In this document: positions 23,734 to 30,775 of the stretch, piece by piece
How the letters are laid out: each line of letters opens with the position of its first letter
Position numbering within the stretch: the stretch's first letter is position 1
DNA from: JOPF133 sp052144935
Lineage (GTDB): Bacteria > Acidobacteriota > Terriglobia > Bryobacterales > Bryobacteraceae
Length of the DNA: 54,063 bases
Assembly (NCBI GenBank): GCA_052144935.1
Contig: JBKQPR010000032.1
Span: forward strand, 1-54,063
Direction of reading: 5' to 3'
Translations under genes and position numbers: made by a program
Notes under the pieces: generated by a model
Seen by the model: only the letters and a program-made list of their open reading frames with translations
What the model was told of the DNA's origin: nothing
The model's database searches: none

Positions 23734-23984
23734 GATTCAAGGGGCAGTGCTCAAAGCCGCCTTGGTTTCGGCCAGCAGCCGGTTCCGCGGGTTGGAGCCG
23801 AAAGCTCATGGGCGCCAGAGCGAGAATGCAAGACCTGCACAGTAAGTGCGGAATCTGCGGTGGCTCATGACTCCGAATTCAAGAGAACGCAGGCAGGCGA
23901 CGGTGGCCACGGACGTGCATTAACCCGTAGAGAAGAAGCGATGAGGCGGACAAAACGGATCCAAGAGCCTCCGGGAAGGGCGCA

Positions 23985-25277
23985 GTGACACTTCGTTCCT
24001 CAACCGCGCTTGGGCTGTTGCTGGTCTTGGCGGTCCCAGCCGCCTACTCCTATTCGGTTCTCACCCACGAAGCGATCATCGATTCGACCTGGGACAGTGC
24101 GATCAAACCGCTGCTGCTCAGACGATTCCCGGCTGCCACCGCGGACGAGTTGAAGCAAGCGCACGCCTACGCCTACGGAGGGTGCATTATCCAGGATCTG
24201 GGGTATTATCCGTTCGGCGACAAATTCTTCAGCAATTTGACCCATTACGTCCGGAGCGGCGATTTTATCCTCAACCTGATCCGCGACTCCCAGGACTTGA
24301 ACGACTACGCCTTCGCGCTGGGAGCGCTTTCGCACTACGCCGCCGATAATAATGGTCACTCGATGGCCGTCAACCGGGCCGTTCCTTTGTTCTACCCAAA
24401 GCTTGGACAGAAGTTCGGAGAGGTGGTGACGTATGCCGACGATCCGGTCACCCACGCCAAGACGGAGTTCGCTTTTGATGTCTACCAGGCGGCCAAGGGC
24501 CGCTATGCCTCCGACGCATTCAAGAGCTTCATCGGATTTGAAGTTGCGAAACCCTTGCTCGATCGGGCGTTTCAGGATACCTATGGAATGCCATTGGAGA
24601 AAGTATTCATGAGCGTCGATCTGGCCATCGGATCGTACCGCCGCGCGGTCGGCACGATTCTTCCGGCGATGACCAGGGTTGCCTGGCAGATCAAGGGGCA
24701 GGAAATCAGGAAAGAGGCTCCCAGCGTAACGCGCAGCACATTTCTTTACAATTTATCCCGTTCCAGCTACGAAAAGAACTGGGGCGCTACCTATCGGCGG
24801 CCGGGGATCCGGTCGAAGCTGCTGGCAACTGTATTCCGGGTTATGCCAAAGGTGGGCCCGTGGCGGCCGCTGTCATTTAAGAAGATGACGCCCGAAATCG
24901 AGAAGATGTACATGGCCAGCGTCAATTCGACGATCGACCGTTATCGGGAACTGCTTGCGGAGCAGGATGGCGGCCGCCTGACGCTTACGAACGACAATCT
25001 TGACGTGGGAACGCTCACCGCGATGGGGAAATATAAACTGACGGATGCCGCTTACGCGGAGCTACTGGGCAAGTTGCAGGGCCACTACGCGGACATGCCG
25101 CAAGAGCTTCGAAGCGATATTCTGGCTTTCTACCGCGACCTTGGCGTTCCCGGTTCGACCAAGGCTAACGGGAACGAATGGGCCGAGGTGCTCACAGAAC
25201 TCGATCAATTGCGGTCCGTGGATGGGGACCTCGGGCATCCTCCGGTTCCCCCGGCAGGCGCGAATATTTCGAAGTGA
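23985..25277 (+). CDS. Exported zinc-dependent phospholipase C/S1-P1 nuclease-like protein
   Basis: 430 residues from a GTG start preceded by GGGAAGGG. It has a signal peptide (hydrophobic 8-22, cleavage near AYS). The mature N-terminus YSVLTHEAIIDSTWDSAIKP has the early His typical of the fold, and FALGALSHYAADNNGHSMAV (near 105) carries the conserved His-x-x-x-Asp zinc-ligand pattern of zinc-dependent phospholipase C proteins. The C-terminal half is helical and not recognised. Probable role: periplasmic or secreted hydrolase acting on phosphoesters. The phosphatase gene on its right starts 47 bases later and is probably co-transcribed. Confidence 0.75.
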   Translation: MTLRSSTALGLLLVLAVPAAYSYSVLTHEAIIDSTWDSAIKPLLLRRFPAATADELKQAHAYAYGGCIIQDLGYYPFGDKFFSNLTHYVRSGDFILNLIRDSQDLNDYAFALGALSHYAADNNGHSMAVNRAVPLFYPKLGQKFGEVVTYADDPVTHAKTEFAFDVYQAAKGRYASDAFKSFIGFEVAKPLLDRAFQDTYGMPLEKVFMSVDLAIGSYRRAVGTILPAMTRVAWQIKGQEIRKEAPSVTRSTFLYNLSRSSYEKNWGATYRRPGIRSKLLATVFRVMPKVGPWRPLSFKKMTPEIEKMYMASVNSTIDRYRELLAEQDGGRLTLTNDNLDVGTLTAMGKYKLTDAAYAELLGKLQGHYADMPQELRSDILAFYRDLGVPGSTKANGNEWAEVLTELDQLRSVDGDLGHPPVPPAGANISK

Positions 25278-25324
25278 ACGACCGCGGCGGAACCCGCACT
25301 TCCGCCCGCCCGTCTAAACCGTCA

Positions 25325-25861
25325 GTGAAGTCCTTGAAACTCAGCCCAGCAATCCTGATGTTTGCCCCGGTGCTGGCTCTTGGCCCGGTGCTGGCTCTTG
25401 GCCCGGTGCTGGCCGCGCAGCAGCCGGCCGGCATCCCCAATTTCCATCAGGTGAACGAGCACATCTACCGCGGCGCGCAGCCCAGTATGGAAGGGATTCG
25501 CGGCCTGGCGAGCCTGGGGGTCAAGACGGTCATCGACTTACGGGGAGGCGACACCCGCTCCGCTGGGGAGCGCGCGGTAGTGGAAGCGACCGGGATGCGG
25601 TACGTCGGGATTCCACTCTCGGACCTCTCCGCGCCTACGGACGAGCAGGTTTCGAGGGTGCTCGCCTGGCTCAACGACGAATCCGCCGGTCCGGTGTTCA
25701 TCCATTGCCGGCGCGGCGCCGATCGCACGGGCACGATCATCGCGTGCTACCGCGTCTCGCACGATCATTGGGAGAATCGCAAGGCGCTCGACGAGGCCAT
25801 GGCCAACCGGATGAGCTGGGTCGAAATCGGCATGCAGCGTTACGTGCTGGGGTATAAGTAG
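25325..25861 (+). CDS. Exported dual-specificity/tyrosine phosphatase-like protein
   Basis: 178 residues from a GTG start. The hydrophobic leader contains a repeated ALGPVL, encoded by 18-bp DNA repeats, and ends ALGPVLAAQQ, suggesting a signal peptide. The mature domain follows the DSP/PTP plan: HIYRGAQPSMEGIRGLASLG, VKTVIDLRGGDTRSAGERAV, and the P-loop VFIHCRRGADRTG with catalytic Cys and Arg (HCx5R, near 132-139). The substrate may be phosphotyrosine, phosphoinositide or another phosphoester. Being exported and next to a phospholipase C-like gene, a joint role in scavenging phosphate from lipids is possible; this is inference. Confidence 0.83.
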   Translation: MKSLKLSPAILMFAPVLALGPVLALGPVLAAQQPAGIPNFHQVNEHIYRGAQPSMEGIRGLASLGVKTVIDLRGGDTRSAGERAVVEATGMRYVGIPLSDLSAPTDEQVSRVLAWLNDESAGPVFIHCRRGADRTGTIIACYRVSHDHWENRKALDEAMANRMSWVEIGMQRYVLGYK

Positions 25862-25895
25862 GGGACCCCGGTGGGCAAGCGAGCCGGACACAGCG

Positions 25896-26147
25896 CTACG
25901 GCCGGTTCAGGATGGCAATGACGGCGCTGGCGGCCTCTTTCGCAGGGAACAGCCGATTCGGGCGGATGCGGCTCGGCCGGTTCAGACCACCGGACTCGAA
26001 ATCGGACAGGCCCAGCACCATGGCATATTCGTCGGATTTGGCTTGGCTGGTGATTTGGCAAAGGATGATATCGTCACCGCTCAGGGCCGCGAGAACCAGT
26101 GCCGGACACCGCTTCGCCTGAGATAGATCGGAGAATGGACGTCCCCT
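25896..26147 (-). pseudogene. MazF/PemK-type toxin with a frame-breaking deletion
   Basis: The C-terminal 75 or so codons are clean MazF: PFSDLSQAKRCPALVLAALS, DIILCQITSQAKSDEYAMVL, NRPSRIRPNRLFPAKEAASA and a short VIAILNRP tail. The expected N-terminus RFARGDV is present just upstream but in a different frame, joined to PFSDL with the middle of the first hairpin (about four to five codons) missing. No start codon opens the toxin frame. The toxin is therefore inactivated. The overlapping antitoxin frame runs through the scar. Confidence 0.75.
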
Positions 26148-26343
26148 CTCGCAAATCTGCCCAGGCTGCCTCCTCGTCGGGCGAAAGCCAATCCTCCATC
26201 AGGGAGGACTCAGCCAAGAGGACCGGGGCGCCGGCGTCCGCGGCGTTTCCGGATTTGAGGGAATGGATGAAACCGAGCAAGGCGTCGAAATCCTCTTCCG
26301 GCACGCCGTCCAGTTGCCGAACGACGATGTCCTTTTTGTTCAT
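26074..26343 (-). CDS. Antitoxin of a MazF-like pair, read-through C-terminus
   Basis: 89 residues. The N-terminus MNKKDIVVRQLDGVPEEDFD and the segment LLAESSLMEDWLSPDEEAAW resemble small acidic antitoxins placed upstream of MazF/PemK toxins; relatives usually end about at WADL, where the toxin begins. Here the frame continues for some 25 more residues (REGTSILRSISGEAVSG) into the damaged toxin, probably because the junction was altered by the same deletion. A start 18 bases further up (MRRGKP) is possible. Confidence 0.65.
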   Translation of the reverse strand: MNKKDIVVRQLDGVPEEDFDALLGFIHSLKSGNAADAGAPVLLAESSLMEDWLSPDEEAAWADLREGTSILRSISGEAVSGTGSRGPER

Positions 26344-26395
26344 CGGTTTCCCGCGCCTCATCTTAGCGGATCTTATCGCGGCAGCGGCGATGTCT

Positions 26396-26905
26396 TCAAG
26401 CCGCCTTCAGCAATGTCCAAATCCAGCCGGCGAACGTGAGGACGAGGAAGGGGTATGCGAAGAACGGTAGCGGCGAGGAGGTGGGCAACACCTGTTCGCC
26501 CCAAAAAATTCTGGCCGCCGTAACCGCGAAGAGAATCGCGCCAATGATGCCCGCCAGGCGAACCCAACCGGCGAATTCCCTGGGAACACTCGTAAGCAGA
26601 AGGGCGGCGGACCATAAAGCCGTGCCCGCGGCAAACGAGGGAACGCTACCTGCCAGGGTCGTGGCCGTCCCGGAAAGCATTACGGCCTCTCCAATCGCAA
26701 ATACAAGAAACCCGGCGGCCAGAAAATCATTTCCCTTCCTGAAGAATCTCAAAGCGAGCAGGGCGGTAGCCACTACCAGACCGACAGAGTCTATCGCCCA
26801 TGAAGCGGCTCGGAGATTTGGTTCCGTGACTACGGTGCCTATCAGGCCAAACACTCCACCAAGAGCGAGGCCAACCGCGGCCAGGACGTTCAGCGGATTT
26901 TTCAT
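26396..26905 (-). CDS. Five- to six-helix hypothetical membrane protein
   Basis: 169 residues, nearly all hydrophobic, with helices near 6-25, 34-52, 59-75, 83-101, 110-128 and 145-164. No family is recognised. The segment FWGEQVLPTSSPLPF between the last two helices is encoded by a DNA element shared with a non-coding region at 29789-29856, so this part of the protein is repeat-derived. An ATG five codons upstream is an alternative start. It sits alone between a toxin-antitoxin remnant and a hypothetical exported protein. Confidence 0.6.
   Translation of the reverse strand: MKNPLNVLAAVGLALGGVFGLIGTVVTEPNLRAASWAIDSVGLVVATALLALRFFRKGNDFLAAGFLVFAIGEAVMLSGTATTLAGSVPSFAAGTALWSAALLLTSVPREFAGWVRLAGIIGAILFAVTAARIFWGEQVLPTSSPLPFFAYPFLVLTFAGWIWTLLKAA
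26464..26531. repeat. Dispersed repeat, copy 1 (within membrane-protein gene)
   Basis: About 85 % identical to 29789-29856 over 68 bases, including the exactly shared AGCGGCGAGGAGGTGGGCAA and ATTCTGGCCGCCG. In this copy the element is read in frame on the minus strand. Confidence 0.8.
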
Positions 26906-26945
26906 CGCGGGGCTTATCATACAACAAATGCGGGCCCCGCGTGGT

Positions 26946-26984
26946 GCGGGTAGTGTCTGAAACGCACTTTTCAGGCACTACCCG
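26946..26984. terminator. Inverted repeat, probable transcription terminator
   Basis: GGTAGTGTCTGAAA pairs with TTTCAGGCACTACC (13 of 14 positions) around a short loop containing ACGCACT. It lies downstream of the minus-strand hypothetical exported protein and upstream of the membrane protein, so it could end transcription of the former. The word GGGTAGTG occurs again at 27004. Confidence 0.5.
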
Positions 26985-27142
26985 TGTGCGGAGTCAGCCG
27001 AGATCGGGTAGTGGGCCAGTTTCCGGGAAGGGCGGATGCGTCAACTGCCGGCTGCGGGTTGCATCGGCGGACCCAAGCCGACTTGCGGCTCCTAACCGGC
27101 GGGGCTTGGTTCGGGCCTGAAGGCCGGGCTGCGCCCGCAACC

Positions 27143-27985
27143 TCATTTCGGCGGCTGAGCCTGGAACAACACGGGGTACATCCTCTCGAAAGGCCACGCC
27201 GACGGGCCGGCGCCGGTAACCAGAACCCGAAAGCGTTGGGCTTGCGGAGTGAGGCTTGCCAGATAAAGGCCCTCCCCGGTTCGCTCCAGCGCCCCGATAT
27301 CCGAGACCGGATCGCCGGTGGCGTCGACGAGTTGAAGCTTGAGATCCGAGACCTGTCCCGTGAGGCGGACTTCCACGTCCTGCCGCACTCCGAAGAGCGG
27401 GCTCTTCATCCGCGGCATAGGCTCTTCCCCGTTCACGGCGCCGCGACTTACGGAGAAGGCGACCCCGGTCAGCGCGGTATCCGCTTTTGCGAGGACCGAC
27501 AGCACGAACAACCCTCTGCCCGCGAGACGGACCCGCCAAGGGCCCGCTTCCGGTTGATCGATCCTCAGGATCCGGCCGGCCTGCAAATCGACGCTCAGCG
27601 CGCTGTTTCTGTCGGTCAGTTCCGGCCCGCCCGGCCGGTAAACGAGAATGGCGTTGCGGCACTGGAGCGAAGCCAGCAAAAGGAAGCTCGCCGTGCCCGG
27701 ATCGACCGGAAATTCGAAGTCGCGGGTTCCGTTGAGATTGCCGACCGCGCGCAGGACGGTGGCCGGGTGCGTGTGCGAAGCGTTCCCGACGAGCGCCGAC
27801 TGTGCCACTTCGTTCTTTTGGAACAGAAACAGTTGTCCACCAGTGCTTTCGGTGACATCGAGAAAGGCAGGGTCGACCGGTCGTCCAGGCACACAGGGCC
27901 AACCTGGCCTCGCGCCGCTTTGGCCGTCTTGCGCCTGCAGGAGTCCGGCGAGGACGATAATCGATAGAACACATCCATGCCGCAT
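27143..27985 (-). CDS. Hypothetical exported beta-rich protein
   Basis: 280 residues with a signal peptide (MRHGCVLSIIVLAGLLQAQ). The rest looks like stacked beta-sandwich domains: FLDVTESTGGQLFLFQKNEV, then AGRILRIDQPEAGPWRVRLA and DVEVRLTGQVSDLKLQLVDA. The last two resemble the carboxypeptidase-regulatory or hemicentin-like domains seen in extracellular proteins that describe drag/compression of ligands. No catalytic residues are recognised. Competing long frames on both strands lack a signal and are Arg-rich, so this frame was chosen. Location is probably periplasmic or surface; function unknown. Confidence 0.65.
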   Translation of the reverse strand: MRHGCVLSIIVLAGLLQAQDGQSGARPGWPCVPGRPVDPAFLDVTESTGGQLFLFQKNEVAQSALVGNASHTHPATVLRAVGNLNGTRDFEFPVDPGTASFLLLASLQCRNAILVYRPGGPELTDRNSALSVDLQAGRILRIDQPEAGPWRVRLAGRGLFVLSVLAKADTALTGVAFSVSRGAVNGEEPMPRMKSPLFGVRQDVEVRLTGQVSDLKLQLVDATGDPVSDIGALERTGEGLYLASLTPQAQRFRVLVTGAGPSAWPFERMYPVLFQAQPPK

Positions 27986-28274
27986 GGATTCAGGGTACGG
28001 GATTCCGCTTCACGTCAAAAGCTGACAAAGGATAACAATCCGGTTGGCCCGATTTGCCACTGCCGCGGCAACGCGGCGCCTGCCGGCACCGCTGCCAGTT
28101 GAGGACCGAATGGGAATAGAGCCGAATGAGAAGGGTTCGCCGGACCGAAGGCGACTTATGGGGAGCAATCGCGTCGGACCGGCCGCGAAGCTCAGCGCCA
28201 AGGAAGCTCAACGCGTTCCTGGCTAGTGCTGGGCTCCGGTATTTCGTCAAGCCGGGACCTTAATGCTTGCAACA

Positions 28275-28640
28275 TCACTTCTCGGGCTCGGCAGATTCCG
28301 ATGCGCCCCAATTGAGACGGTAACGCCGCTCGCGTTCGACAAAGGCGCGCCTGCCTCCCTCCAGCAGTCTTGCAGACCGCGGCCCGGATATTCGGATTCT
28401 CAAGAGAGCCGCTTTCATACGAAATCGCTGGCAGGCCGCCGTCATCGCGTGGTTGGGAACTGGCGATAATGACCTGATCTGCATCTGTGTTCACGACAAA
28501 ATTCGCATTGTGCGTCACAACGATGACTTGCCTGCGTTGTCGTGCCGCGCGGAAATGCGGAACCAGTTCATTGAGGACGGATTGCGGATCGAGATTCTCC
28601 TCCGGCTGATCGATGAACAGCGGACGCCGGTCCTGGATAT
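28275..28640 (-). pseudogene. C-terminal fragment of an ABC/SMC-like AAA ATPase
   Basis: The frame contains a Walker B-like segment PLFIDQPEENLDPQSVLNEL and a switch-histidine strand VIVVTHNANFVVNTDADQVI, then SYESGSLENPNIRAAVCKT. After that a frameshift moves the natural ending LLEGGRRAFVERERRYRLNWG into another frame. The Walker A half is missing: upstream sequence changes to unrelated DNA beside the truncated oxidoreductase copy. It is therefore both N-truncated and frameshifted. Relatives are large ATPases in DNA-repair or defence loci, but nothing here shows which. Confidence 0.7.
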
Positions 28641-28819
28641 CCACGGCGAGGCAGGAGGCCGCCCTGGATCAAACGCCCTTGGGGCCGCTTTCCGAGCCGC
28701 AACGGTTGCATCCGCCAAAACGGTGAAGCACCGGCGCCGCCCATCCCCGGCTGCTCCACCCCGCCCTTTCGCTAAAATCGTTCTGAGCCGCTCGCGCGGA
28801 TTGGAAGGAGTTACCCCCC

Positions 28820-29569
28820 ATGCAGTCTCGCCGCAATTTCATCGGCAAAGTGGCTACCGGGTTGGCCGGAACGCTGGCGGCTTCCAACGTGCTCCGCGCC
28901 AACGACCGCATTCGCATCGGCATCATCGGCCCCGGCGCGCGCGGGAGCGAGATCCTGCGCGAGGCCGTCAGCCTTCCGAACGTCGAATGCGTGGGCGCGG
29001 CGGACGTCTACACGCGGCGCCTGGAAGACGTGAAGAAGATCGCTCCCGACGCCAAGACGTATCTCGATTACCGGCACCTGCTGGAAGATTCCAGCGTGGA
29101 CGCGGTGCCGATCGCCACCCCGCAGCATCTCCACTCGGAACATTTCGTGGCCGCGCTGGAGGCCGGCAAACACGTCTACCAGGAGAAGACCATGGCCTTC
29201 ACGGTGGAGCACGCCAAGAGGATGCGGGCCGCGGTGAAGCGTACGGATGCAGGTCAACTTACCAGGAGTAGTTTCCCAGAACGTCGTTCTGCGTTCACGC
29301 CGGGCACTTCGATAGATTTCCAATGCTTTCGGGCGAACTTCGGGATCGCCCAACACTATCTGCCAGATGCCCTAAATCGCTTGCGCGGCTACGCGCTACC
29401 GGACAAGATTCCAATGCCGTGCTCAGTGGGCGTCGCAACGGCCCTGCCCGGGGATTTGGTCCAAAGAGCGCTTCCGAACGGCTGGGTACTTGATTTTCAA
29501 AAGCGCTTCGGACTCAGCATCGCGGCCGACTCCTGGCCAGCCAGGCCAGTTCGACGCGGGTGCGGCTGA
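28820..29569 (+). pseudogene. Truncated Gfo/Idh/MocA oxidoreductase, duplicate of the gene at 30776
   Basis: The first 140 or so codons match the full-length paralogue nearly perfectly, including the Tat signal MQSRRNFIGKVATGLAGTLA, the NAD-binding GIIGPGARGSEILREAV and YQEKTMAF. Changes include Leu to Pro in DAVPIATPQHLHSEH. Homology also covers about 75 bases upstream and stops near 29241. The frame then runs on for about 110 codons of unrelated sequence. The catalytic C-terminal domain is missing. The -10 box is TAAAAT here against TATAAT in the intact copy. Confidence 0.85.
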
Positions 29570-29735
29570 GGTTTTCCCCGTGCCCGGTTCGTTACGCAAT
29601 GCGACCTCGAGCGGTTTCAAAGCGCTGGGATCCGCAATGTTGCCAAGCGCGAATGCTGCCCACGCCCTGACCACTTCCTCGTCGTCGCCCAGTGCCGTGA
29701 TGAGCGCCGGTACCGCCTCCGGATACCAGAGTGGG
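29423..29735 (-). pseudogene. HEAT-repeat protein fragment
   Basis: On the minus strand, AVPALITALGDDEEVVRAWA then AFALGNIADPSALKPLEVAL is a textbook HEAT/PBS-lyase-type repeat. It is followed by RNEPGTGKTSAAPASNWPG, where the repeat pattern breaks down. No start and no further repeats are visible; upstream lies a palindrome cluster. It looks like a leftover of a longer repeat protein. Confidence 0.55.
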
Positions 29736-29738
29736 ACA

Positions 29739-29856
29739 GGCCTCCTGGCCTGTCTGAGCCTTTTTCCGCAACCTGCCGGGAAGGGAGGACGGCAGCGGCG
29801 AGGAGGTGGGCAACACCTGTCCGCTCCAAAAGAATTCTGGCCGCCGCGATCGCGGA
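29739..29856. repeat. Palindrome GACAGGC-n6-GCCTGTC plus dispersed repeat copy 2
   Basis: A 7-bp stem, GACAGGC/GCCTGTC, with flanks GTGG and TGAG lies at about 29733-29755. After a short spacer comes the 68-bp element (29789-29856) shared with 26464-26531. The pair forms a non-coding repeat cluster just before the vapBC promoter. Confidence 0.7.
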
Positions 29857-29869
29857 GTAACCACAGGTT

Positions 29870-29905
29870 GATGTCTTGACATCAGAGTTCCTAGAAACGT
29901 ATGAT
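29870..29905 (+). promoter_or_regulatory. vapBC promoter with overlapping operator palindrome
   Basis: TTGACA (29876-29881) and TATGAT (29900-29905) are 18 bases apart; the vapB ATG follows 6 bases after the -10, so the mRNA would be nearly leaderless. The perfect inverted repeat GATGTC-TT-GACATC (29870-29883) overlaps the -35 box. It is a natural operator for autorepression by the VapB ribbon-helix-helix dimer (inference). Confidence 0.7.
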
Positions 29906-29911
29906 GTTTGT

Positions 29912-30172
29912 ATGCGCACGACCCTCACCCTCGAACCCGACGTGGCGCAGCAAATCCGCCAGCGCATAGCTGAGAAGAAACTCTCGCTCAAGCGCGTCGT
30001 AAATGACGCCCTGAGGACGGGGCTGGCCGAGGCCCGTAGGAAAGAGAAGGTTCCGCCCTTCAAAGTGGATCCCCACTCCTTCAAATTCAAGCCTGGAATC
30101 GATCCGGACAAACTGAACCAGTTGGTGGATGAACTGGAAGTCGAGGACTTCCTCCGCAAGCAGGTCCGGTGA
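29912..30172 (+). CDS. vapB: VapB-type ribbon-helix-helix antitoxin
   Basis: 86 residues. The ribbon-helix-helix is at the start: MRTTLTLEPDVAQQIRQRIA, then KKLSLKRVVNDALRTGLAEA. The linker is basic, and the C-terminal tail with DPDKLNQLVDELEVEDFLRK is the acidic helix that would block the toxin. It is encoded three bases upstream of vapC and preceded by a strong promoter with an operator-like palindrome. An in-frame start 12 codons upstream overlaps the promoter and is unlikely. This is the only toxin-antitoxin pair in the window with both partners intact. Confidence 0.87.
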   Translation: MRTTLTLEPDVAQQIRQRIAEKKLSLKRVVNDALRTGLAEARRKEKVPPFKVDPHSFKFKPGIDPDKLNQLVDELEVEDFLRKQVR

Positions 30173-30175
30173 AAA

Positions 30176-30613
30176 GTGTTGATACCGGACATCAACATCC
30201 TGATGTATGCGTACAACGTGGATTCGCCCCACCACGGCGCAGCACGCACCTGGTGGGAAACCAGTTTGAGCCAGGCTCGTCCGATCGGAATGCCGTGGGC
30301 GGTCTTGTTGGGATTCATCCGCATCGCGACCAGCCGGCAGATTCTGATAAATCCCCTGCCGGCGAAGGATGCCATCCATGACGTCCGGGCATGGCTGGAC
30401 CACCCGCGGGTTCGAATCGTCAATCCGGGTGACCGTCACGCCGAGATCCTCTTTCACTTGTTGACGAATCTGGGAGTCGCCGGAAACCTGACCACGGATG
30501 CCCATCTCGCCGCTCTGGCCATTGAATACCAGGCCGAGCTGGTCTCGGCCGACACCGATTTCTCGCGCTTTCCCGGCTTGCGATGGTGCAATCCGTTGGC
30601 GTCCCGGCATTAG
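30176..30613 (+). CDS. vapC: VapC-type PIN-domain toxin, intact
   Basis: 145 residues from a GTG start three bases after vapB (TTG at the next codon is an alternative). PIN landmarks: the first Asp in LIPDINILMYAYN, the GFIRIAT helix where many families have Glu-based variants, and the Asp pair region LTTDAHLAALAIEYQAELVS followed by ADTDFSRFPGLRWCNP. VapC toxins cleave structured RNAs such as initiator tRNA or the sarcin-ricin loop; the target of this one cannot be read. Full length with all expected acidic positions late in the domain, so it should be functional. Confidence 0.87.
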   Translation: MLIPDINILMYAYNVDSPHHGAARTWWETSLSQARPIGMPWAVLLGFIRIATSRQILINPLPAKDAIHDVRAWLDHPRVRIVNPGDRHAEILFHLLTNLGVAGNLTTDAHLAALAIEYQAELVSADTDFSRFPGLRWCNPLASRH

Positions 30614-30706
30614 GGCCGCATCGCACAAGATCTCGGGCGAGCCGGTTTCTACAAAGATGTTGCATGACCGGCCGGGGCGGTGAAAGGCGTGAGAGGCGCA
30701 TTCCGA

Positions 30707-30734
30707 TTGCTCCGCCCCGCCCTTTCGCTATAAT
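30707..30734 (+). promoter_or_regulatory. Likely promoter of the oxidoreductase/acyl-CoA dehydrogenase operon
   Basis: TATAAT (30729-30734) with TTGCTC 16 bases upstream (30707-30712). A GGAAGGAG ribosome site precedes the ATG at 30776. The duplicated upstream copy has TAAAAT and CTGCTC at the equivalent positions. Confidence 0.5.
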
Positions 30735-30775
30735 CGTTCTGAGCCGCTCGCGCGGATCGGAAGGAGTTACCCCCC

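Noticed and set aside
23407..23988. Plus-strand frame of about 190 codons
   Set aside because: It is antisense to the AbrB antitoxin and PIN stub, both of which have clear family patterns.
26994..27974. Alternative minus-strand frame over the hypothetical exported protein
   Set aside because: Arg-rich, lacks a signal peptide and has no plausible start site, unlike the frame chosen.
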